Source of the DNA: an uncultured Actinobaculum sp.
GTDB lineage: Bacteria; Actinomycetota; Actinomycetes; Actinomycetales; Actinomycetaceae
DNA: 64,000 nt
Reading direction: 5' to 3'
NCBI GenBank assembly: GCA_938020505.1
Contig: CALIHR010000052.1
Coordinates: forward strand, 62,001-126,000
A model generated the notes under the pieces. The model worked only from the letters and a program-made list of their open reading frames with translations. It was not told the origin of the DNA and made no database searches. Below are positions 1 through 9,026 of this stretch, piece after piece. The number at the start of each line of letters is the position of its first letter. Within the stretch, counting starts at the first letter, position 1. Both the position numbers and the translations under genes were made by a program.

Positions 1-913
1 GCGCGAGCATCGGCTTGAGCATGTTGCCCGCGTCCATCGCGCCCTCGGAGCCCCCGCCCGCGCCGACGATCGTGTGGATCTCGTCAATGAACGTCACGAT
101 CTCGCCGGCCGAATCCTTAATCTCCTGGAGAACCGCCTTGAAACGCTCCTCGAACTCGCCGCGGTACTTCGCGCCCGCCACCATCGAGGCGACGTCGAGC
201 TGGATGAGCCGCTTGCCGCGCAGGGACTCCGGCACGTCGCCGTCGACGATGCGCTGAGCCAGGCCCTCGACCACGGCCGTCTTGCCGACGCCGGGCTCGC
301 CGATAAGCACCGGATTGTTCTTCGTGCGCCGCGAAAGCACCTGGACGACGCGGCGAATCTCCGAGTCGCGGCCGATCACCGGGTCCATCTTGCCCTCGCG
401 GGCCGCCGCCGTCAGATCCGCCCCGTACTTTTCAAGAGCTTGGAACGTGCCCTCGGGGTCCGGGCTCGTGACCTTGGCGCTGCCGCGCACATTCGGCAGC
501 ACGGCCGCGAGCTGTTCGCGCCCCGCGCCCGCCGACTGCAAGATCTCGCCCGCCTGGCTCTGCGAGGCCGCGACGGCAATGAGCAGGTGCTCGGTCGAAA
601 TGTAGGCGTCGCCCAGGGCGGTCGCCTCCTTGCCGGCGTCGCTGATGACGCGGGAGAGCGCGCGAGATGCCCCCGGCTGCTGCACGGAGGATCCCTCGGA
701 CGCCGGCAGCGCCGCGAGCGCGGCGTTCGCACGGGATTCGACCTCCCCGCGGTTGACGCCGACGGCGTCGAGAAGCGCCACGGCCACCCCGCCCTGCTGG
801 GCGAGGAGCGCGGCGAGCAGGTGGAGGGGCTCGACCTGCGGGTTACCCGCGTCGGTCGCAAGCCGAATCGCCTCGGCGAGCGCCTCCTGCGATTTGGTCG
901 TCAGTTTGTCCAT
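1..913 (-). CDS. clpB: ATP-dependent disaggregase ClpB, N-terminal part (runs off the left edge)
   Basis: Translation from ATG at 913 gives MDKLTTKSQEALAEAI, a Clp N-domain (two repeats, roughly residues 1-145), then the first AAA+ module with Walker A GEPGVGKT near residues 202-209 and Walker B VTFIDEIHT near 273-281. About 304 codons are visible; the rest lies beyond base 1. ClpB threads aggregated proteins through a hexameric ring together with DnaK/DnaJ/GrpE, which are encoded at 26829-30424. A HAIR operator lies 85 bases upstream, so heat-shock control by HspR is expected. A long open frame on the other strand is a codon-bias shadow. Identity is secure. Confidence 0.96.
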   Translation of the reverse strand, partial: MDKLTTKSQEALAEAIRLATDAGNPQVEPLHLLAALLAQQGGVAVALLDAVGVNRGEVESRANAALAALPASEGSSVQQPGASRALSRVISDAGKEATALGDAYISTEHLLIAVAASQSQAGEILQSAGAGREQLAAVLPNVRGSAKVTSPDPEGTFQALEKYGADLTAAAREGKMDPVIGRDSEIRRVVQVLSRRTKNNPVLIGEPGVGKTAVVEGLAQRIVDGDVPESLRGKRLIQLDVASMVAGAKYRGEFEERFKAVLQEIKDSAGEIVTFIDEIHTIVGAGGGSEGAMDAGNMLKPMLA

Positions 914-956
914 AAGCCTTTCACTTTCCTTTGCGTCCTTGAGGGACGGCATTGAT

Positions 957-983
957 GTCTATAGAAGACTGTGTCTATAGAAG
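957..983. repeat. Direct repeat of GTCTATAGAAG between the HAIR site and clpB
   Basis: GTCTATAGAAG occurs at 957-967 and again at 973-983, a 16-base period. Each copy contains the 8-base palindrome TCTATAGA. The pair sits between the HAIR operator and the clpB start, so it may be a second regulator site or part of the promoter (TATAGA could serve as a -10 element). Function is inferred from position only. Confidence 0.55.
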
Positions 984-997
984 GCAACGCCACTGAG

Positions 998-1018
998 ATT
1001 GAGTCTATTCCACTCAAG
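998..1018 (-). promoter_or_regulatory. HAIR operator (HspR-binding inverted repeat) of clpB
   Basis: On the minus strand the bases read CTTGAGT, seven bases, ACTCAAT. The known HspR-associated inverted repeat is CTTGAGT-N7-ACTCAAG, so 13 of 14 conserved positions match. It lies 85 bases upstream of clpB. HspR itself is encoded in this window at 26311-26826, and a second HAIR site precedes dnaK. Confidence 0.92.
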
Positions 1019-1152
1019 TTTATTTGCACAAGGACGGCTCACGGACGTGGCGGTCCGTCGATGCCTCCGGTCAGCGGTCCGACGCCCATGTCGAGGTCAC
1101 CCGTCGGCAAGCTCGACGCCCACGTCGGCCGCCGATCCGGCGTTGCGGGCGG

Positions 1153-1920
1153 CTAGCTTCCAAAGCCGCCCGCAACGTCGCCTCCGATCGACAAGTCGCT
1201 CTTTTCGACGATCTTCGTCAGCTCCGACTCCGAATACGCCGACGCCGGGCATGTGTAGTTGACTCGCACGAGTATGGCCGGCGGGTTCGCCGTGAACGTG
1301 CGGAACCAATACCAACCGCGGTAGTTTTTCCCGTCATTTCCAGTGTAGGTCGCCATGCTCGCTACGCCGTCGACGTCCGTCCCCTTCGCGCCGTGCACTT
1401 TCGTCCTTCCGGAAGGCTCGGAGCGGAAATCAGACATGCTCTGTTGCAGCTGGCCGAGAAGCCGGTTCGCCAGCTCCTGCGTGACCTTCTGGTCCCCTCC
1501 CTCGGCTCCGCTGACATACTGCTGCTCGGCGGCGAGGTAGCAGCCCTTCTTGCTCTTCGAAAGGAACTTGCCGTCCTTTTCCACAAAGTCGACTTTCCAG
1601 TTTTTCATTTTCGTGGGGAAGTTCCAGAAGGGAACTTCCGTCACATTGCCCTTGAAGCGCTGCGACGGGGAGCTTTTCGACCGCGTTCCGTCGCTCGCCG
1701 AGGATTTGCTCCCAGAAGGATCCTTGCCGGCATGCGAAGTTTTGCCGCCAGAAGCGTCTTTGCCGGATTCGCCTCCGACCGAGCACGCCCCCAGCGCGGC
1801 GAGGGACAGGCCTGCGGCGACGGTCAGGGACATGCCGCGCGCGGCAAGGCGGCGCTTGCCTGGAAAGAGTCGACGCCGGCCTGAAACTGGGCGGCGCTTG
1901 CCTGGAAAACGGTGTGTCAT
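1153..1920 (-). CDS. Putative lipoprotein, function unknown
   Basis: The 255-residue product has a basic n-region, a hydrophobic stretch and a lipobox LGAC with the acylated cysteine near residue 46. A Ser/Lys/Gly-rich linker follows, then a globular domain of about 170 residues containing two further cysteines that could form a disulfide. It should be anchored on the outer face of the membrane. ATG at 1920 has AGGAG about 10 bases upstream; an internal ATG at 1833 would give a shorter, more typical signal peptide but lacks a ribosome site. The n-region is imperfectly duplicated (FPGKRR twice). No family was recognised. Confidence 0.75.
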   Translation of the reverse strand: MTHRFPGKRRPVSGRRRLFPGKRRLAARGMSLTVAAGLSLAALGACSVGGESGKDASGGKTSHAGKDPSGSKSSASDGTRSKSSPSQRFKGNVTEVPFWNFPTKMKNWKVDFVEKDGKFLSKSKKGCYLAAEQQYVSGAEGGDQKVTQELANRLLGQLQQSMSDFRSEPSGRTKVHGAKGTDVDGVASMATYTGNDGKNYRGWYWFRTFTANPPAILVRVNYTCPASAYSESELTKIVEKSDLSIGGDVAGGFGS

Positions 1921-2344
1921 CGCAATCACGTCTCCTATCGAATGATCGACTGTTTTGGGTTTTTGCTTATACCAACGGACTCTACCTATCTCTCGGGCGA
2001 ACATGCCGCCGCTGACACAATGTGGAACCTTCCCACTGCGGCGGCTCGGGAAAGGAAGACCAGTGGAAAAGAGCGCCAGACGACTCGGATCGGCGCCTCC
2101 CCGGCGATCGCGGGTAGGATGATCGCCGACGCCGGAATCCGCAGTTTCCGACGCCGCCCTTGGCGGAATCGCGAGGCGCGGCGCCGCTGCCGCGGAAATC
2201 GGCGGGGCCCGCAGGCGCAACCGCCGGGATGCGCGGCGAGGCGCGCGAACGGGACGAAGCGCACGCACGGGGAGACGCACGCGCACACCGGGAAACGCGC
2301 CCAGGAACGCGCACGAAGCGCACGCACGAGGAGAAAGGGAGGCC
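1921..2344. other. Intergenic region between divergent lipoprotein and nei genes
   Basis: No convincing gene. It must hold both divergent promoters. The 16-base sequence ACGAAGCGCACGCACG occurs at 2254-2269 and 2313-2328, in a stretch rich in GCACGC just upstream of the glycosylase gene. A TATAAG hexamer on the minus strand near 1965-1970 could be a -10 for the lipoprotein gene. Long open frames here are composition-driven. Confidence 0.5.
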
Positions 2345-3292
2345 ATGCCGGAAGGTCAGGCGATTCACCGCATCGCGCGCCTAATCAACGAGAGGTTCGA
2401 GGGCGCCGTCGTCGTCGCGTCTTCCCCGCAGGGGCGCTTTTCCGACGGCGCGCACCGCCTGGACGGGCTCACGGCCGGCCGGGCCGAAGCGTGGGGCAAG
2501 CACTTTTTCATGCCGTTCGCCGACGGAAGTCCCTTCACGCGCGCCGACGGCGAGCCTTCGAGCGGCACATGCCTGGGCGACGATGGGCCCGTATGGCTTC
2601 ACATCCATCTGGGCCTGTACGGCAGGTGGCACTTCACGGGCGAAGGCTCGGACGCGATCGTCGGCGCCGGCGTCCGCAGCGGCAACCACAGCGCGGTCAA
2701 CGTCGGCGCGGGCAGCACGGTGCGGCTGCGACTCGCCGCCAATGGGCTTGCGGCCGACCTCACGGGCCCCTCGCGATGCGAGACCCTGGACGGGCCGGGC
2801 GTGCGGGCCGCCGTCTCCAAGCTCGGCCCCGACCCCGTTCGCAACGAGCCCGGGGACCGCGAGCGCTTCGTCGAGGCGGTTCGGCGGAGGAGGTCGCCGG
2901 TGGGCCAGCTGGTTCTCGACCAGTCAATCGCCGCAGGGCCGGGAAACATCTACCGCGCCGACTGCCTTTTCCGGGTCGGCATCTCGCCTCTGCGGCCCGG
3001 CAACAAGGTTTCAGCCGAGCGCCTGAAAGCCCTGTGGGACGACCTCGTTGAGACGATGCAGGCCGACGTTCCCGACGGCGTCATACGCACGGTCCCGGAA
3101 AGCCTGCGGCCCGAACCCGCCAAGGCCCCGGCGGCAAACGGCGGCGAGGGCGCCGACGCCGAAGACCCGGAGGCCCAACGCTTCGCGGTCTACCACCGCA
3201 CGGGAAGGCCGTGCCTGAAATGCGGCACGCCCGTGGCGGAGAAGGAGATGGCCGGCCGCCGCCTCTTCTGGTGCCCCGGCTGCCAGCGATGA
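2345..3292 (+). CDS. nei: Fpg/Nei-family DNA glycosylase (endonuclease VIII-like)
   Basis: This base-excision repair enzyme removes oxidised bases and nicks at the abasic site. The start is fixed by the invariant N-terminus MPEG: Pro2 is the catalytic nucleophile and Glu3 the general acid. A conserved lysine follows in WGKHFF near residue 52. The H2TH region lies around residues 175-230 (VLDQSIAAGPGNIYRAD), and the C-terminal zinc finger has two CxxC pairs (CLKC and CPGC, about residues 290-313). At 315 residues the length is typical, slightly long because of an inserted loop near 255-285. It most resembles the actinobacterial Nei1 type, with Gln rather than His after MPEG. It is transcribed alone. 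Confidence 0.93.
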   Translation: MPEGQAIHRIARLINERFEGAVVVASSPQGRFSDGAHRLDGLTAGRAEAWGKHFFMPFADGSPFTRADGEPSSGTCLGDDGPVWLHIHLGLYGRWHFTGEGSDAIVGAGVRSGNHSAVNVGAGSTVRLRLAANGLAADLTGPSRCETLDGPGVRAAVSKLGPDPVRNEPGDRERFVEAVRRRRSPVGQLVLDQSIAAGPGNIYRADCLFRVGISPLRPGNKVSAERLKALWDDLVETMQADVPDGVIRTVPESLRPEPAKAPAANGGEGADAEDPEAQRFAVYHRTGRPCLKCGTPVAEKEMAGRRLFWCPGCQR

Positions 3293-3322
3293 AGCGGCGA
3301 GGGGATCCGCGGAGACCGCCTT

Positions 3323-6300
3323 CTAGTCGTAAGAGACCGCCGAGTCGAGCCACGCCACCTGTATCAGCTCGCGATTGACTTCGCGCGAGCGGAACTGGCC
3401 GCGGCCGGGCATGCCTTCCTGGGGCCGGATCCGGCCGAGGACGGCGCCCTCTTCGGGGTTGCCGGGCAGGAGCATGGCGGGCGAGGCGAGGTCGTTCATC
3501 GCCTGAATGACGGGGGAGCCGTACATGGCCCTGCTCGCGCCTCCCATGCGGCGGGCGACGATGATGTGCAGGCCGACGTCGCGCGCCTGCGCCATCATCG
3601 GAACGAGGGCCCTGACCGGATTGCCCTGGGAATTGTCGACGAGGTCGTAATCGTCGACGACGACCCACGCCTCAGGGCCCTTCCACCAGCTGCGCTCGCG
3701 CAGCTGCTTGGCAGTGACGTCCGAGCCGGGAACCCGCGTCCCAAGGAACTGCGCCAGGCCGTTGAGTTGCTCGGTCGCCTCGGCCGCGTTGCGCAGATGA
3801 CGGCCCACGTAGCCTTCGGGCAGCTCGCCGAGGAGCGAGCCTCGGTAGTCCACAGCGAAGATCTGCGCCTGCTGCGGCGTGTACAAACGGGCGATTTCCG
3901 AGCAAATGAGCCGCAAAGTGGCTGTCTTCCCGGATTTCTGGTCTCCGAAGAAGAAGAAGTGGGAATTCGCGTCGAAGTCGATTCCGAAGGGCTCCAGGCG
4001 GGACTCGCCGAGCCCCAAAAGGACCCTGCGATCGTCCTTGCTGACCCTGCGGCGGACCTGCTCGATCGAGACCTTGTCCGGCAGCACGCGCAGCTTCGGG
4101 CCCCGCGGACCGGTCCACAGCTTGTTGACGTTCTCGACGAAGTCGTTGACGCCCTCGGAGAGGTTCTCGGGGTTGTGGTCGGCGTCCACTCGGGGAAGCG
4201 CGCCGAGAATGTGGTGCTTGGACGGCTCGAGGCCGCGCCCGGGGGCGCCGGTGGGCACATTCCGCGAGAGCTTCCTGTCGATTTCCGAATCGAGGGCGTC
4301 GCCCAGGCGCAGCTCGATTCGCGAGCCGAACATGTCCTTGACGGCGGTGCGGAAGTTCATCCACCGCAGCGCCGTGGCGATGACGTGCATTCCGAAGTTC
4401 AGGCCACGGGGAATGAGATCCTGCAGGCGCATCTCGAGCTCGTCGAAGTCGGACCGCAGCGCCTGCCAGCCGTCGACCACCAGGAAGATGTCGCCGTATC
4501 CGTCGTCGGCCTTCCCCTCGGCGCGCATGCGCCTATAAGCCGACATCGATTCGATTCCCTGGGCGGCGAAGTACCGCTCGCGGTCGTCGACGATCGACTT
4601 GATCTCCGCGAACATGCGGCGCACGCGGGTCTCGTCGCTTCGCAGGGCGACGCCGGACATGTGGGCGAGGTCCCTCATTCCGGCGAACGTGCCGCCGCCG
4701 AAGTCCATCGCGTAGATCTGGATCTCTATCGGCGTGTGGGTCAGCGCCAGCGCGCCGACGACGGTTCGCGCGAAGGTCGACTTCCCGGACTGCGGGCCGC
4801 CGATGATCGCAAGGTGGCCTCCCGCGCCGGAGAGGTCGAGGGTGAGGATGTCCCTGCGCTGCTCGAGCGGGCGGTCGACGTCGCCCACGGGGATCGTGAA
4901 TTGGCCGGCGCCGCGCCACTTCGGCGAATGCAGGCCGAGGACGGGGGAGACGCGAAGGTCCGGCATGAGGCTGTCGAGCGTGGCCGGGACGTTGAGCGGC
5001 GGCAGCCACACCTGGTGGGCGTCCGGCCCCTTGCCGGCCATCCGGGCGACGGCAATGTCGAAGGTGGTGTTCGGCACCCCGGGGATGCCGGAGTCGCCGA
5101 GCTCGTCCTCCTCCGGGCCCGCATCCTCTTCGACCTTCTCGACCTGCTCCGTCTCCAGGCGCAAAGGCTTGGCGGTGAAGTCGAGGATCTCCACCTCTTG
5201 GACCTCGCCGGATCCGAGGGCGGCGCTCAGCTCGGTCCGCCTGGGCGGAGGCCCGGAAACGTAGGAGGCGCGGAATCTGATGAGCCCGCTGCTGGCGTCG
5301 GGCTTGAGGTATCCGACGCCGGGGATGGCGGGGAGCTCGTAGGCCTCGGAGCCGCCGATGACGCCGCGCGACTCCTGCGCGGAGAAGGTGCGCAGGCCGA
5401 TGCGGTAGGACAGATGCTCCTGCAGGCCGCGCAAACGGCCCTCTTCGAGCCTCTGCGAGGAAAGCAAAAGGTGAACGCCCAGGGATCGGCCGAGGCGGCC
5501 GATCTGGTTGAACATGTCGACGAAGTCCGGCTTTTCCGCTAGGAGCTCGGAGAACTCGTCGGCCACCACGAGAAGCGCGGGAAGCGGGACGAGTTCGGTG
5601 CGGCCGTTCTTGCGGGCGCGCTCGTAATCGTGGATGTTCTTGAAGTTTCCGGCCGCGCGCAGGAGCTCCTGGCGCCGGTTCATCTCGCCGCGAAGGGCGT
5701 CCTCCATGCGGTCGACCAGGGTGAGGTCTTCGCCGAGGTTGGTGATGATCGCCGAGACGTGGGGCATCTTCGCCATGCCCGCGAAGGTCGCGCCGCCTTT
5801 GAAGTCGATGAGCACGAAGTTGAGCTCTTCGGAGGAATGCGCCATGGCCAGCGCCAAAACGAGGGTTCGCAGCACCTCGGACTTTCCAGAGCCCGTCGCG
5901 CCGATGATGAGGCCGTGCGGGCCCATTCCGTTGAGCGCCGACTCCTTGATGTCCAGGTAAACCGTTTTGTGCTCGGGGGTCAGGCCGATGGGCACGCGCA
6001 GGCGGTCGCGTTCCAGGCGCGGCCTCCACGCGATGTTCGTGTCGAGGTCGCGGACGTCGCCCAGCCCCAGGAGGTCCACGAGCTCGGCGGAGGCCTCCCC
6101 GGGGGCGTCGACGGCGGCGCCCGACGCCACGGCGTCGGTCTGTATGAGCGCCTGCGTGGCCAGGCGCCTGGCGGCGGCTTCGGCCTGAACCACGGAAAGG
6201 GTGTGCGAATGGCCGCTGACCGGCTCGAAGCCGATCTGCAAAAGCTCGAGGTTGTCGCCCTCCCCCAGCACGACGCGCACTGTGTTCGCGTCCGTCAGCG

Positions 6301-7336
6301 ACTCCCAGTTGGCCGGAATCTCCACGACGGTCACGCCCAAAACTCCGTCTTCGGTGATAATCGGATGGTCGGGCGGGATGGTGAGGCCGTCGTTGACGAT
6401 GACGAGGTGGGGAAGCTCGGTTGTGCTCTGGTCGGAGACGAAGCGGGGGCGGTCGGCGATGCCCTCGGGCAGGAGGTCCATGATGTTCGTCGGATCGACG
6501 TCGATCATGCGGGCCGGGCCGATGGAGTCGAAGATTCGGTCGGAGCCGGCATGGGGAAGCCATTTGATCCAGTCCCATTCGTCCCAGTGGGCCGTGCTGG
6601 TGAGCACGGCGATGCGGACGTCGGAGGCCTTGGTGAAGGTTGAGATCTGAACGAGCACCGAACGCGCCACGGCCCGGGCCTTGGCCGGCGAGTTGCCGAT
6701 GATCTGCAGGCGGGCGATCGTCGAAAGATTGACGCCCAGGGGCAGCTCGTCGAGCCCCTTGTAGAGCCCCTCGAACTGGACGAGGGCGGACTCGGCGACG
6801 GGGTCGGCCTCGGCCACGGCCGAAGCCTCGGCCTTCGTGTAGTCCAAGGTGAAGGGCTGGTTCGCCGCTCCGACTCGCGTCAGGAGAAACTCCTCGTCGG
6901 ACGGTTCGCGCTCGCCCACTCGCGTGCCCTCCTCGAGGATCACGGGAATGTCGCCGGGGTGGGGCAAAAACCAGTTGGCGAACTCTCTTTGCATGTCCTC
7001 GGCCTTGCGGGCGTTCTGCCTGGTCTTGGCCAGATAGGCGAGGTATTCGCGTCGGCTTCCCGTGACGGAGTTCCTGAACTGGACGCGGTTGCGGTAGATG
7101 TTGAGAAAGGCCACACAGAGCATCGCCACGACGAAGAGGCCGGACATCAGGATCATCCTCGGCGAGCGGTTGCCGGACATCGCCATGACCACCATCATGC
7201 CCATCGACCCGAACATGGGAAGGATCATGGCCAAAGCGCCGGTCAAGCCTTCCGACCGCTGAATCTCAGGCGGAGCCTTGAGCTCGACGACCTCCTGCGG
7301 CGGCGCTTTCGGCGCCTGACGTTTCGTCGTTGCCAC
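3323..7336 (-). CDS. eccC: Type VII secretion ATPase EccC (three-ATPase FtsK/SpoIIIE protein)
   Basis: The 1337-residue motor of the ESX secretion machine has two membrane helices near residues 31-53 and 60-79, a DUF-type N-domain, then three ATPase modules. Walker A motifs are GATGSGKS (479-486), GGPQSGKS (846-853) and GDQKSGKT (1131-1138). The first module also shows DFKGGATF and a Walker B ending VVADEF (near 590-595); the second has VVDGW rather than an acidic pair. It is one fused chain, as in ESX-1-independent EccC proteins, not the EccCa/EccCb split. The start is GTG at 7336, chosen for the GGAGG seven bases upstream. It is divergent from eccD; the 298-base gap, containing GGAGTACTCC, must carry both promoters. 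Confidence 0.97.
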   Translation of the reverse strand: MATTKRQAPKAPPQEVVELKAPPEIQRSEGLTGALAMILPMFGSMGMMVVMAMSGNRSPRMILMSGLFVVAMLCVAFLNIYRNRVQFRNSVTGSRREYLAYLAKTRQNARKAEDMQREFANWFLPHPGDIPVILEEGTRVGEREPSDEEFLLTRVGAANQPFTLDYTKAEASAVAEADPVAESALVQFEGLYKGLDELPLGVNLSTIARLQIIGNSPAKARAVARSVLVQISTFTKASDVRIAVLTSTAHWDEWDWIKWLPHAGSDRIFDSIGPARMIDVDPTNIMDLLPEGIADRPRFVSDQSTTELPHLVIVNDGLTIPPDHPIITEDGVLGVTVVEIPANWESLTDANTVRVVLGEGDNLELLQIGFEPVSGHSHTLSVVQAEAAARRLATQALIQTDAVASGAAVDAPGEASAELVDLLGLGDVRDLDTNIAWRPRLERDRLRVPIGLTPEHKTVYLDIKESALNGMGPHGLIIGATGSGKSEVLRTLVLALAMAHSSEELNFVLIDFKGGATFAGMAKMPHVSAIITNLGEDLTLVDRMEDALRGEMNRRQELLRAAGNFKNIHDYERARKNGRTELVPLPALLVVADEFSELLAEKPDFVDMFNQIGRLGRSLGVHLLLSSQRLEEGRLRGLQEHLSYRIGLRTFSAQESRGVIGGSEAYELPAIPGVGYLKPDASSGLIRFRASYVSGPPPRRTELSAALGSGEVQEVEILDFTAKPLRLETEQVEKVEEDAGPEEDELGDSGIPGVPNTTFDIAVARMAGKGPDAHQVWLPPLNVPATLDSLMPDLRVSPVLGLHSPKWRGAGQFTIPVGDVDRPLEQRRDILTLDLSGAGGHLAIIGGPQSGKSTFARTVVGALALTHTPIEIQIYAMDFGGGTFAGMRDLAHMSGVALRSDETRVRRMFAEIKSIVDDRERYFAAQGIESMSAYRRMRAEGKADDGYGDIFLVVDGWQALRSDFDELEMRLQDLIPRGLNFGMHVIATALRWMNFRTAVKDMFGSRIELRLGDALDSEIDRKLSRNVPTGAPGRGLEPSKHHILGALPRVDADHNPENLSEGVNDFVENVNKLWTGPRGPKLRVLPDKVSIEQVRRRVSKDDRRVLLGLGESRLEPFGIDFDANSHFFFFGDQKSGKTATLRLICSEIARLYTPQQAQIFAVDYRGSLLGELPEGYVGRHLRNAAEATEQLNGLAQFLGTRVPGSDVTAKQLRERSWWKGPEAWVVVDDYDLVDNSQGNPVRALVPMMAQARDVGLHIIVARRMGGASRAMYGSPVIQAMNDLASPAMLLPGNPEEGAVLGRIRPQEGMPGRGQFRSREVNRELIQVAWLDSAVSYD

Positions 7337-7634
7337 GTGCTGTCCTCCAGATTCGTTCTCTTCCCGCGTGGATGTGCGAAGGGCGCGGGCCGACCTGCGG
7401 ATCGCCTCTGCGGATCGCGGCGCGCGCCCCTCTATGGATCATACTGAGCAAAACGGATTCGCTCGAGCGTGTTCATCCTCGCTTTCCTCCGAATCCACGC
7501 CCTTATTCACCGAAACCGCGCCGGTTAGTGAGGTTTTCTGTAAGTTTACGGGGAGTACTCCACCGAGCGCGGGCCCACGCAGCGCGCTATTGTGGACGAG
7601 AACGTACACACGCAGCTTTCGACCGAGGGGAAGC

Positions 7635-8993
7635 ATGGCCGCCACTTCAACGTCTGTTTCATACCTCACCATCGTGGTGCAGGGGAAGAGCCACGACGTC
7701 GTCGCGCCGGCGGGCTTGACGCTCGCGCAGGTCCTCAAGATCCGCAGGGTGCCGCCAGACCTCGTGCCCTGCACCGTCGCCGGCGACAAGCTTCCCGGCA
7801 CCTTGGTTGTGGGCAGGGAGATCCGCAACGGGGCGCTCGTGGTGCTCCAACCGCCCGGGCCGGACTTCGAGGTGACCCTTGAAGACTTCAAACCCAACGC
7901 AGCCTCGCCCGAGGCTGCCTTCTCCCCCGCAGTCTCGATTGTGGGAATGCTCGTCTCCGTGGTCCTGTCGCTCCTCGTCTTCCTCAGGAGCCCGCTCGTC
8001 CCGGAATGGCAGGCGCTGACGGCGGCCGGAACGATGCTTTTCCTCGGACTGCTCTACTCGCTGCGCCCCAACATGGGGCACCCCGTCTCCGAGACTCTCG
8101 CGGCCGTCACCTGCGGCATGACAGCGGGTTTCCTGGCGACGGCGTCCAATCCCGACGACGCCAAATACCAGGCCCTCGTCAGCGCCTTCGCAGCCGCCGG
8201 GATCCTCGCCGCGATGCGGTGGGCGTGGCGCGGACGCAACGACGTCGCAACGGCCCGGGTGGCGGGAGACTGCGCGGCGCTCGGCCTCATCGTCTCCGTG
8301 GGCGGCCTCGCATTCCTGCTCCTCGGCGTCAAGATCGAACTGCTGCTGGCCGGTCTGTTCGGCCTGTCCGCGCCGCTCATCCAGGCCCTTCCGGGGTTCT
8401 CGATAAGCATTCCCGTCGAAAGGCTCATCGACGAGGCGACCATCGTGCGCGAAGCCCGCTCCGTCAGGCACGCCGAGCCGAAGAAGCTCGACAAGATCAC
8501 GCCGCAGGAGACCGCCGACCTCATCGCGGCCGGCACTGCCCGCAACCGCCTGTGGACGGCCATTCTCTGCTCGGCGGCCCTCGTCATGCTGCCGACGATG
8601 ACCCGCGCCGCCCTCCGCGGAGGATGGCAGGGCGTTGTGGCGGGGGTTTCGATCGCCTTCGTCGCTCTGGCCTTCCTCCTCGTGCCGCGGACAGCGGCAG
8701 CGATATACGTTCGAGTCATCCCAAGGGCGACGGTCGCGGCGATGGCCCTCTGCGGCGCGGCGTTCGCCGGCGCCCGGGGGTTCATAAAGGAGCCGGTGCC
8801 CCCCGTCGTCGTCCTCACGTGCGTCGCCTTCACGATTCTCCTTGTGAGCATTCCCATTTCCCGCGGTTGGAGGCCCCTTTCCTTCACCCGCATAGCCGAC
8901 ATCGTCCAAAGCCTCGCCTGCGCCTGGGCCCTTCCCCTGGCCCTCGCGGGCACGGGCCTCATCACCCTTGTTCGAACAGGGGGAACTTCATGA
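7635..8993 (+). CDS. eccD: EccD-like type VII secretion membrane protein, copy 1
   Basis: The 452-residue protein has an N-terminal ubiquitin-like fold (about residues 1-85) followed by a polytopic membrane domain of roughly eleven helices, the EccD architecture. EccD forms the membrane vestibule around the EccB/EccC/EccE core. ATG at 7635 has GAGGGG upstream. An open frame reaching back to 7368 exists, but that extension lacks family character. It is the first gene of a four-gene run (eccD, eccD, eccB, mycP) and lies 33 bases from the second copy. The two copies are clearly diverged in sequence, which suggests distinct roles rather than a recent duplication. Confidence 0.88.
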   Translation: MAATSTSVSYLTIVVQGKSHDVVAPAGLTLAQVLKIRRVPPDLVPCTVAGDKLPGTLVVGREIRNGALVVLQPPGPDFEVTLEDFKPNAASPEAAFSPAVSIVGMLVSVVLSLLVFLRSPLVPEWQALTAAGTMLFLGLLYSLRPNMGHPVSETLAAVTCGMTAGFLATASNPDDAKYQALVSAFAAAGILAAMRWAWRGRNDVATARVAGDCAALGLIVSVGGLAFLLLGVKIELLLAGLFGLSAPLIQALPGFSISIPVERLIDEATIVREARSVRHAEPKKLDKITPQETADLIAAGTARNRLWTAILCSAALVMLPTMTRAALRGGWQGVVAGVSIAFVALAFLLVPRTAAAIYVRVIPRATVAAMALCGAAFAGARGFIKEPVPPVVVLTCVAFTILLVSIPISRGWRPLSFTRIADIVQSLACAWALPLALAGTGLITLVRTGGTS

Positions 8994-9026
8994 TCCATCC
9001 ATCCGCCGTCACGAATCGAGTGAGCG

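Noticed and set aside
74..955. 293-residue open frame on the plus strand across clpB
   Set aside because: The minus strand encodes ClpB with all motifs; the plus frame is an arginine/leucine-rich shadow of GC3-rich codons.
1921..2346. N-terminal extension of the lipoprotein frame to 2346
   Set aside because: It is Arg/Pro-rich and out of character; ATG 1920 has a ribosome site and leads into the signal peptide.
3566..5542. 658-residue plus-strand frame opposite eccC
   Set aside because: It is antisense to conserved ATPase modules and has no domain character.
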